Positions 14,715-21,112 of a DNA stretch of 43,220 nucleotides are shown here, piece by piece (within the stretch, counting starts at the first letter, position 1; every line of letters starts with the position of its first letter). This DNA is from a virus. Both the position numbers and the translations under genes were made by a program. The stretch spans positions 1 to 43,220 of IMG/VR virus record IMGVR_UViG_3300017788_000053; one strand, 5' to 3'. A model generated the notes under the pieces. It was given only the letters and a program-made list of their open reading frames with translations. It had not been told where the DNA came from and searched no databases.

Positions 14715-15200
14715 TCAGCGCCAGTTCAAGGTTCCGGTGTGATGGGTGACCCGGTCCACCACCGAGGTGTCGGCCGGGCCGGGCAGGGCATTGATGAACT
14801 CGGCGCCACTGGCCGCGAAAGCCCAGCGGCGCACCTCGTCGCGGCGGTAGTTCGCCACGTAGAGGCTTTCGGCCAACCGGTCCACCTCGCGGAGGTAGAT
14901 CTCACGGCCGATCTGGTCGGCCTTGATCGGATCAGACTGGAAGATCGCCCGCTCCGTGTCACCGGTGAACCGCTCGATCCGCGATGGCCGGGGGCCGTCG
15001 GGGCTGCCGTAGACCTCCGAGTTCGCCCAGGCCCGGTCACAGCGATCGAGGTGCTCAATCACGCGGCCGTACCAGTGCGAATCCGGGATGCGCGCCATGG
15101 CTTCCTCCAAGCGCGCCAGATCTCCAGCGGGAACCTGCCCGCCGGCGTTCATGCCCAGGTGAAACCGGCAACGGCTCTTGTCGTGCGTCGAAAGCTCCAC
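14715..15200 (-). CDS. Hypothetical phage structural-region protein, 161 aa
   Basis: Starts at a GTG (15200), with the promoter-like CTAGACT 25 nt upstream. Charged, mostly helical: ARLEEAMARIPDSHWYGRVIEHL, KADQIGREIYLREVDRLAESLYVANYRRDEVRRWAF. The style recalls head-completion (connector) proteins, but no motif proves it. It is followed 2 nt later by the duplicated-peptide protein, so it may open its own small transcription unit inside the structural cluster. Confidence 0.58.
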   Translation of the reverse strand: MELSTHDKSRCRFHLGMNAGGQVPAGDLARLEEAMARIPDSHWYGRVIEHLDRCDRAWANSEVYGSPDGPRPSRIERFTGDTERAIFQSDPIKADQIGREIYLREVDRLAESLYVANYRRDEVRRWAFAASGAEFINALPGPADTSVVDRVTHHTGTLNWR

Positions 15201-15224
15201 CGGCCCCGCATTGGGTGCGAGACC

Positions 15225-15231
15225 AGTCTAG
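15225..15231 (-). promoter_or_regulatory. Candidate -10 element with flanking GAGAC words
   Basis: Minus-strand CTAGACT, preceded directly by GTTGAGAC (plus coordinates 15232-15239) and followed by GGTCTC. It lies 25 nt before the GTG at 15200. The inverted GAGAC/GTCTC pair around the motif could be an operator. Pattern evidence only. Confidence 0.32.
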
Positions 15232-15234
15232 GTC

Positions 15235-15675
15235 TCAACCCACGAAGAACTGATCCTCGGCGAAGACCTCGTCCCAGTTGACGCGCTCGATGCCACGCAG
15301 TTGATCGAGGCTCTTGAAGCGCTCGCCGGGGAGCGAGCTGCGCAGCTCGACGATCTTCTTGGCGGTGGCGTAGCCGATGCCCTTGAGGGCCACCAGCTGC
15401 AGGGGGGTGACGGCGTTGAGATTCATCCGTGTTTCCGGCGGGATGTTGGAGACCGGCGCGGATTCTTCGGCCTCCTGGGCCGCCGTGCGCTGCGGCTGGG
15501 GGCCGTCGGTGCTGGCGCCGGCGCCGGGCTCGAAGAACACCAGCTGGCTCAGCTGGGGGTAGTAGACCTGGCCGTCGTTGCGCCGGACCATGGCGAAGTC
15601 GACGTCGTGGTGGCTGATGAACTCGACCACCTGGCCGGTCTTGGTGTCCTTGACGAGGGTCATGACGGCAGACAT
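15235..15675 (-). CDS. Helix-hairpin-helix (ComEA-like) protein with N-terminal module shared with a second phage gene
   Basis: 146 residues. Residues about 83-146 form a ComEA/HhH-type fold: MNLNAVTPLQLVALKGIG, ATAKKIVELR, FKSLDQLRGIERV, typical of sequence-nonspecific DNA binding through the GIG hairpin. The first ~50 residues (VKDTKTGQVVEFISHHDVDF, QVYYPQLSQLVFFEP) closely parallel the N-terminus of the plus-strand gene at 27270. That points to a shared small docking module joined to different partners. It sits just after a hairpin terminator, so it may be expressed from partial read-through. A role in DNA handling inside the capsid is plausible but inferred. Confidence 0.72.
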   Translation of the reverse strand: MSAVMTLVKDTKTGQVVEFISHHDVDFAMVRRNDGQVYYPQLSQLVFFEPGAGASTDGPQPQRTAAQEAEESAPVSNIPPETRMNLNAVTPLQLVALKGIGYATAKKIVELRSSLPGERFKSLDQLRGIERVNWDEVFAEDQFFVG

Positions 15676-15676
15676 G

Positions 15677-15708
15677 AAAAGGGGGCACCCGGCTGCCCGA
15701 GTGCCCCC
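15677..15708 (-). terminator. Rho-independent terminator after the MCP pair
   Basis: On the minus strand GGGGGCACTCGGG, loop, CCGGGTGCCCCC followed by TTTT. The stem is about 12 bp with one mismatch, and the T-run starts directly at its foot. It lies 25 nt after the stop of the 212-aa gene and ends at the start of the HhH gene. It would cut or attenuate transcription after the two abundant capsid genes. Confidence 0.8.
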
Positions 15709-15732
15709 ATCCTACGAACCTTGCCGCAAGAC

Positions 15733-16371
15733 TCAGTTCTCAACCCGGAAGGGCAGGCGCACGTCCTCCAGGCCGGCCACCTCGTCATCGGTGAACCAGT
15801 GAGCCTCCACAATGATCGGGGTGCCACCGGGTTGATCCGAGGTGAGGTTGCTGCCGGCGGCGGTGCCGGTGCTGTCGGTGGTCATCAGGGTCAGGGTCTC
15901 GGCGCCCGAAAGGGCGACGGAAGTGATCAGGCTCTGACGCACCGCCCGGGGGGTGATGGTGGTGCTGGCCACCGGGGCCGCCGCCGAAGAGGTGGCCACG
16001 TTGGCGGCGGTGATGGTGTTGTCGTTGGCGACAGCGTCTGCCAGCTTGAGCCGGTTGGTGTTGGTGCCGACCAGGCCGCTGGTGGCGGTGCCGACCGACC
16101 GATCCCGGCGCATGTCCGGGATGCGGAAGCCGATCGAGTAGAGGTTGGCGCCGGCGGGGATGGTCAGACCCACCCGGTCAGGGCGGGGCTTGTCGTCGGG
16201 CCGCAGGTCGGGGCTGGGAATGGTGATCGACCAGCTGTTGGCGCCGACGGCGCCGATCAAGGCGTAGCCGACGACCGAAAAGTAGCGCCGGCCGGGCAGG
16301 GCGATGACGGACTGGTTCTGGTAACCCGACAGCCGGTTGATGAAGTTGCCGGGGTAGATGGGCTTGGTCAT
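15733..16371 (-). CDS. MCP-linked structural protein (decoration/cement candidate)
   Basis: 212 residues, ATG at 16371 with AGGAG about 12 nt upstream. Rich in Thr, Ser, Ala and Gly with beta character: RRYFSVVGYALIG, SWSITIPSPDL, NLYSIGFRIPDMR, GTPIIVEAHWF. It lies directly behind MCP and directly before a strong terminator, so the two make one short, probably highly expressed transcript. This is the usual place for a head decoration protein. The family was not identified by name. Confidence 0.7.
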   Translation of the reverse strand: MTKPIYPGNFINRLSGYQNQSVIALPGRRYFSVVGYALIGAVGANSWSITIPSPDLRPDDKPRPDRVGLTIPAGANLYSIGFRIPDMRRDRSVGTATSGLVGTNTNRLKLADAVANDNTITAANVATSSAAAPVASTTITPRAVRQSLITSVALSGAETLTLMTTDSTGTAAGSNLTSDQPGGTPIIVEAHWFTDDEVAGLEDVRLPFRVEN

Positions 16372-16419
16372 GGACGTGGAAGTCTCCTACGTGGGTGGGT
16401 GGTGATTCAGCAGGAGGGC

Positions 16420-17568
16420 TCAGTAGGCGAAGGAGTAGGCCACCGTGACAAAATCACGGTTCAGCAGCTCGAAGCCACCGAAAAGACTCCACACCATAAT
16501 AATAAAGCGCCCAAAGTCGTCGTCATTGCTGAGAAGAATCTGGGCATCTTTACCGCCGATGCCAACACCAACCGACTGCGGCCCGAAGAACAGTAGCGGC
16601 GCCGAGGGGGTCACCGCGTTGGTGATGCTGGCGCTGGTGATGGTCACCTGCAGGCTCTTGGCCGCCAGATTGGTGGACTCGAACCAGCGGACACCCTCGA
16701 ACAGGAAGCCGGTGGGAGCGGTGTGCTGGCCGTTGATCGAGCCGGCCTGGCCGTAGGCGGGCCCCATGCCCAGAAAGTTGTGGGCGTTGGGGTGCATCGC
16801 CGGGTTCATCGGATCAATCATCCCGTTGCCCGGGTAGCGGGCAATTTCACGGAAGTCCGGGTCCTGGCGCAGGTGCATGCCCGCGGTGGGGGCGTAGATG
16901 CAGCGGTAGAAGCCGCCATCAAAGCGCGGCACATTTCGCTCACCCATGTCCTTGACAACGGGCAGCAGATCGTTCTTCACCGAGAACTTGCCGGTGTCGG
17001 CGCCGGTGCCGGCGTAGGTGAGGAAGGGCGCACTGCCGGCGCGGACCTTGGCCCCGGGGTAGTAATAGCCACCGCGAGTGGAAGAGGCGGGTCCGTTGGA
17101 TTCGGCCTTGAACAGTTCGTCGGAGAAGACCCGGTCCTTCCAGCGCCGGTAGTCGTCGAGCATCGTCATCGAACCGATGCTCTGGTGGAACATCTGGATG
17201 TTCCCGTAATCGAGCAGCAGGCGCTGACCGGTGAGCAGCGTTTCGCGGCTCACCTTGAAGGTCGAAGGGGCCGAAGGATCGATCGGGTCGGCAGGGCCGG
17301 TGTACTCCTTGAGCGACACCAGCACCTTGTCCTTGACGATATTCCGAGAGGACGCCGTGCCAAGAGTCTGGTCGGCGGTGCGCTCACGGGAATCCTTGGT
17401 TCCGGGGTTCCCCCAGAAGCGGTACCGGTCCAGTTGCACCGTCTGGCCGGGCGATTTGCCCCAGTCCCACACCACCAGGGGCGCGGAAACCGTCTCGACG
17501 ATATAGCTGGGGTGGGGGCGGTGAAGCTCAACCCCGAGCAGCTTGGGAAAGTCGTTGTCGATCCACAT
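16420..17568 (-). CDS. Probable major capsid protein
   Basis: 382 residues, first gene of the minus-strand structural unit, with a gene-proximal GGGAG upstream of the ATG. The pattern resembles N4gp56-like capsid proteins: a helix with RLLLDYGNIQMFHQS, DDYRRWKDRVF, GFYRCIYAPTAGMHLRQ, FLFEGVRWFES, then LLFFGPQSVGVGIGGKD and a C-terminal IIMVWSLFGGFELLN with a final strand. The length and the short two-gene operon closed by a terminator fit an abundant capsid protein. No other gene in the window is a better MCP candidate. MCP lies about 15 kb from portal and terminase and on a separate transcript. Confidence 0.75.
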   Translation of the reverse strand: MWIDNDFPKLLGVELHRPHPSYIVETVSAPLVVWDWGKSPGQTVQLDRYRFWGNPGTKDSRERTADQTLGTASSRNIVKDKVLVSLKEYTGPADPIDPSAPSTFKVSRETLLTGQRLLLDYGNIQMFHQSIGSMTMLDDYRRWKDRVFSDELFKAESNGPASSTRGGYYYPGAKVRAGSAPFLTYAGTGADTGKFSVKNDLLPVVKDMGERNVPRFDGGFYRCIYAPTAGMHLRQDPDFREIARYPGNGMIDPMNPAMHPNAHNFLGMGPAYGQAGSINGQHTAPTGFLFEGVRWFESTNLAAKSLQVTITSASITNAVTPSAPLLFFGPQSVGVGIGGKDAQILLSNDDDFGRFIIMVWSLFGGFELLNRDFVTVAYSFAY

Positions 17569-17606
17569 GGTCGGGGTGTCTCCCGTGTCGCATGACGTGT
17601 CTTACT

Positions 17607-17613
17607 GTAGGAC
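17607..17613 (+). promoter_or_regulatory. Candidate promoter element in the divergent MCP / fibre-operon gap
   Basis: GTAGGAC lies 22 nt before the ATG at 17636 on the plus strand. On the minus strand TACAGT at 17604-17609 lies 35 nt before the MCP ATG at 17568. The 67-nt gap is the only space for promoters driving both structural transcripts. Confidence 0.35.
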
Positions 17614-17635
17614 TCGTGAATCGGGAAAACTCTGA

Positions 17636-18454
17636 ATGACGCCAGACCAGGCTCGCGGCCTGTCCTCCGTGCTTGTCTCCAGTGGCAGCTTTCACCTCCT
17701 GCGCCGTCCCACGGCCAGTTACATCGAGATCGTCTGGAGCGGCCCCCAGGCCCAGGCCGCCTATTTCCACGAGAAGGTCGAAGAAATCCAGCGGTTTTTC
17801 CCGACATCCGCCCGCATCACCCAGACCCGCGCCCGCCTCAGGCAGAAGTACGCGGTGCCGCCGGCCCTGCGCTTCAAGATCACCAGCGACCGCCTGCGCC
17901 CCCTCTACAACCTCTTCGTGCCCCGCGGCGAGCGCCGCATCTCCTCGGCCTGCCTGGAGCTCTGCGGCGCCCGGGCCATCGCCTGGCTGTTCAGCGACCA
18001 CGGCCGCCGCACGCCCCGCGGCTTCGAGCTCCGCGGCGTCGCCCGCAGCGCCGAAGAAGCCGTCCTGCTGGCCCAGTGGATGCAGACCATCCTGGGCATC
18101 TCCTGCCGGGCCCGCCTGCGCAGCCGGCGCCTGGCCCTGCTGCTCGATCCGGCCAACGCCGCCAAGGCGGCCGAGCAACTCCTCGACTACAGCCCGATCA
18201 CCCGCCGGCACCTTTTCCTGCAGCTCCTCAATGACCGCGATCCCGTTTGCGACCCGCGTGATCTGCTACTGCCTGGGGCGCCGCGGCAGCCTCGAACTGC
18301 GGGGGCAGCGCTCCCGCCTCTGGCTGATGCTGCGCCGCTCCGAGCTGGAGAGGACCTACCTGGACCACCAGGTGCGGACTTTGCGGCGCCTGCACCCCCA
18401 CCCCAATACCCTCAAGGTCCGCTGGAACCGGCTGGAGAGCGATGCGGTCTATGA
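17636..18454 (+). CDS. LAGLIDADG-like protein 1, active site degenerate, with out-of-frame tail
   Basis: The frame is open for 272 codons, but the recognisable protein ends near residue 198 (about 18230), exactly where the next gene starts. Residues 12-55 and 88-195 follow the LAGLIDADG_2 homing-endonuclease pattern: a first motif (VLVSSGSFHLL), a Y-FHEKVEEIQRFF helix, LYNLFVPRGERRIS, AIAWLFSDHG as second motif, then an EEAVLLAQWMQTILGI helix. The G-D-G of the first motif reads S-S-G, so the usual catalytic Asp is missing; the second reads S-D-H-G. The last ~75 codons overlap the next gene in another frame and are Pro/Ala-rich, so they may be untranslated or a frameshift artefact. First gene of the plus-strand fibre operon. 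Confidence 0.65.
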   Translation: MTPDQARGLSSVLVSSGSFHLLRRPTASYIEIVWSGPQAQAAYFHEKVEEIQRFFPTSARITQTRARLRQKYAVPPALRFKITSDRLRPLYNLFVPRGERRISSACLELCGARAIAWLFSDHGRRTPRGFELRGVARSAEEAVLLAQWMQTILGISCRARLRSRRLALLLDPANAAKAAEQLLDYSPITRRHLFLQLLNDRDPVCDPRDLLLPGAPRQPRTAGAALPPLADAAPLRAGEDLPGPPGADFAAPAPPPQYPQGPLEPAGERCGL

Positions 18455-18851
18455 CGACCTGACCGCCGAGTTCACATGCCCGGAGCTCTGGGGCGCCTAC
18501 AGCCTGCTCTACCCCCGTGACCAGCGCCGGATCACCATGGCAGCCCTGGAGGCCGCGGGGCTCCCCGGCCTGGCGGCCGCCTGGCTCGATGAAGGGGTGC
18601 GCGCCCCCGAAAGCGCCCGCCTGCGCCTGCATGGACCCGCCCCCAGTCACGCTGAACTGCTTGGCTGGCTGGAGGGCCTGGGGACTCCCGGGCGCATCGC
18701 CGCCGGCTCGCGCCGCCAGGGCGTCTTCGCCTGGGACCAGTGGGAGACCGACACCCTGGTCCATCGCATCCGGCCCCTGGTGCACCGCAGCATGGCCTAC
18801 CGGTTGCGGCCCCAGGCCCCAGGTTCCCGCACCTTCTACGCTGGGCTGTGA
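18231..18851 (+). CDS. LAGLIDADG-like protein 2, paralogue of the preceding gene
   Basis: 206 residues from the ATG at 18231. It follows the same plan as its neighbour: YCLGRRGSLEL (first motif, Asp replaced by Arg), a YLDHQVRTLRRLHP helix parallel to YFHEKVEEIQRFFP of gene 1, LWGAYSLLYPRDQRRIT, GLAAAWLDEG (second motif, acid kept), an AELLGWLEGLG helix, and the family-typical ending IRPLVHRSMAYRL. With one of two acids lost, cleavage by a monomer is doubtful, and DNA binding without cutting is likely. Its TGA overlaps a GTG start of the large fibre gene. It could be a domesticated homing endonuclease that acts as regulator or structural DNA binder. Confidence 0.72.
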   Translation: MTAIPFATRVICYCLGRRGSLELRGQRSRLWLMLRRSELERTYLDHQVRTLRRLHPHPNTLKVRWNRLESDAVYDDLTAEFTCPELWGAYSLLYPRDQRRITMAALEAAGLPGLAAAWLDEGVRAPESARLRLHGPAPSHAELLGWLEGLGTPGRIAAGSRRQGVFAWDQWETDTLVHRIRPLVHRSMAYRLRPQAPGSRTFYAGL

Positions 18852-21097
18852 CGCCGCCCGCGCCGCCGATGGCCCAGCAGGGGGCGGGCCGGCCCTGGCG
18901 GGATCTGGGCCCGCTGACCACCCAGTTCAGCGTCCACGCGGGCGTGATCGGCGAGAGCGCCGGCGCCGCCACCCTGCTGCTGCTCTTTTACCTGCCCCGG
19001 CCGGCCAGCGTTTTCCTGCGCCTGCTGCCGCAGCAACCATTCACTGACCGCTTCATCGAGGCGGCCCTGCAGTCCGCCAACGGCGATCGCTTCCCCCTGG
19101 CCGACGACGGTCGGGCGGTCTTCGTCGATGCCGCCAACACCGCCGCCGACGAGTCCCGCCGGCGCCTCCCGCCCGGCACCTACCGCGTCGTCATCACCAC
19201 CAGCCAGTGGCAGGAAGCGCCTTTTGCTCTGGAGTTGCACACGTTCGCGCTTGAGGCCCCGCGCCTGGCTCTGGCTGGCCGTGGGCACCTGGGGCGTCGG
19301 CTGTCCGTCCTGCGCCCCGAGGCCTTCCTGGCCGGCCGGGGCGGTCTGCAGGCCTCGCTGCAGCCTTCCGCCTCCCTGGTCTGCCGGCTGGTCGGCGTCG
19401 GCGGCCACCGGGCCGGCCTGCAGAGCATTCCCTCCTACGAAGCGCCACCGCCGGTCGGCCTGGGCCATGTCTGGTTCAGCCGTCGCACCGGCCCCGACGG
19501 CCGCCTGCGCCTGGGCGCCGCCACCGGCCTGAGTTGGGTCGCCCTGCCCCTGAGCGACACCCTGCCCGGCTACATTCCCACCGACCTGGCCCTGCCGGAC
19601 TTCCGCGCCAATCCCGGCCGGCGGGTCATCTTCTCCGAGCGTGCCTTCGACATCTACGGGGCCTACCCCGAGCTGGGCGTCCTGCAGTCCGTCCTCCGTG
19701 CCCAGGTCTCCCCGGACACCCCCGGGGTGCCCTACCTGGACCTGACCAACGGCCTTTACCGCCGCGAGGTGCTGCTACCCCTGCCGATCGAAGGGGCTCG
19801 CTGCCTGGTGCTGCACCTGGAGGAGGTGCTGGCCTGGAACAACGACGTTATCCGCGACCTCGACGACAGCCTGCCGCTCTCCCCCCGGCTGGTGGTGCGC
19901 AATCTGCGGCGCTCCTGGTTCCATCGCCGGCGCATCAGTGCCTTCGTCACCGACGGCCTGCTGATCCGCCGCCTGCAGGCCGTCCCTTCCGCCCTGCTCG
20001 TCCAGATCGAGCGGGCCCTGCCGCCGCTGGAGCAGCAGTTGGTGGAGCGCGGCATCCGGGTGCCGGGCCCGGCGCTCGCTCTGCCGCCCCTGCAGATCCT
20101 GTTTCCGACCTTCATCGCCGAGCGTCGGCCGCCGGCGCCGGCCGATGTGGTCTTCGGGGCCGAGCCGGCCGAGCGCTCCGCCGGCCTGCTGCTCAGCTAC
20201 GGCATGACCCGCCTGCTGGCTGCCGACGCCTCCATGGGCTCGGCCGCGGCCTACACCACCCTGGCCGACTTCCCGGCGATCGCGGCCAAGGCCGACTACG
20301 ACCCCAAGGCCACCGGCTTTGTCGTTGCCAACCTGCCCGACCGCCCCGACGGACTGCCGGTGCTGAGCCCCTGGCTGCAAGATGGGGCCTACCGGCTCAA
20401 TGGCACTGCCGCAGCCGCGTTCGTCTCCCAGGGCGAGCAGCTGCTGCGCTACGGCCGCTGGAATGGCCCCTTGCCGGCTCGTACCGACACCGCCGTCAGC
20501 GCGGCTGACCCCCGCTGGCTATTGGCGGTCCAGGGCCTGGCCCTGCCGGCCGACCGCCTGTTCCGCGCCGACAGCCCTGGCGTCCTGCTGGCCTACGACT
20601 GGAATAACGGCACCTACTGCCGCCAGCGGCTGCAGCTGCTGGGCTTTAGCGAGGAGGACCTCTCCACCGCCCCGCCCACCAAGCGCCCCACTGGCAGCCT
20701 CAATCCAGGTATCCCCCGTCCACTGGCCGGCCGGGGCAGCCTGGCCCTGGGGGTGCTCTTTGCCCAGCAGACCCGCCGGTTGCGCATGAGCCTGCGGGGG
20801 CGAGGCGGGCTGCAGGCCAACGCCGCCTGGGGCCCTCGCGGCCGCCTGCGCGGCAGGGGAAGCCTGAGCATGGTCCTCGACACCGATCCCGATCTGACCC
20901 GGGTGCGGCGCCTGCTGCTGGTTCGCATGGCCAGCCGCGCCAGCCTGCAGCGCAGCCAGCTCAACATCCCCGCCAGCCGGCTCACGGGCCGCGGATCCCT
21001 GGGGCGCCCCTGGCTCAACGCCCGTCCGCCGAACGAGTTCCCCTTGGTCTACGCCACCGGCCATGGCCGGCTGATCGCCGCCTTGAGTGCCACCTGA
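18848..21097 (+). CDS. Large fibre/appendage protein with G-x-G-x-L repeats, 749 aa
   Basis: The start is the GTG at 18848 overlapping the previous stop (GTGA); ATG 18869 is an alternative. The N-terminal ~150 residues form a jelly-roll-like module (LPPGTYRVVITTSQWQEAPF) that matches the next gene's N-terminus. Two repeat blocks follow: LAGRGHLGRRL, LAGRGGLQASL near the first third, and LAGRGSLALGVL, LRGRGGLQANA, LRGRGSLSMVL, LTGRGSLGRPWL at the C-terminus. The centre (IYGAYPELGVLQSVLRAQVS, YLDLTNGLYRREVLLPL) is not recognised. Shared modules with the 1,627-residue neighbour and with the SWIM protein argue for a common appendage. No catalytic motif. Confidence 0.7.
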   Translation: MTPPAPPMAQQGAGRPWRDLGPLTTQFSVHAGVIGESAGAATLLLLFYLPRPASVFLRLLPQQPFTDRFIEAALQSANGDRFPLADDGRAVFVDAANTAADESRRRLPPGTYRVVITTSQWQEAPFALELHTFALEAPRLALAGRGHLGRRLSVLRPEAFLAGRGGLQASLQPSASLVCRLVGVGGHRAGLQSIPSYEAPPPVGLGHVWFSRRTGPDGRLRLGAATGLSWVALPLSDTLPGYIPTDLALPDFRANPGRRVIFSERAFDIYGAYPELGVLQSVLRAQVSPDTPGVPYLDLTNGLYRREVLLPLPIEGARCLVLHLEEVLAWNNDVIRDLDDSLPLSPRLVVRNLRRSWFHRRRISAFVTDGLLIRRLQAVPSALLVQIERALPPLEQQLVERGIRVPGPALALPPLQILFPTFIAERRPPAPADVVFGAEPAERSAGLLLSYGMTRLLAADASMGSAAAYTTLADFPAIAAKADYDPKATGFVVANLPDRPDGLPVLSPWLQDGAYRLNGTAAAAFVSQGEQLLRYGRWNGPLPARTDTAVSAADPRWLLAVQGLALPADRLFRADSPGVLLAYDWNNGTYCRQRLQLLGFSEEDLSTAPPTKRPTGSLNPGIPRPLAGRGSLALGVLFAQQTRRLRMSLRGRGGLQANAAWGPRGRLRGRGSLSMVLDTDPDLTRVRRLLLVRMASRASLQRSQLNIPASRLTGRGSLGRPWLNARPPNEFPLVYATGHGRLIAALSAT

Positions 21098-21112
21098 TGC
21101 AAGGCGCCCGCT

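Noticed and set aside
13552-14742. 396-codon plus-strand frame
   Set aside because: Shadow of the minus-strand 427-aa gene; composition Arg/Gly/Ala-rich and no motif.
15301-16596. 431-codon plus-strand frame
   Set aside because: It runs across the MCP partner gene, the terminator hairpin and the HhH gene on the other strand; low-complexity Gly/Val, typical of antisense of GC-rich genes.
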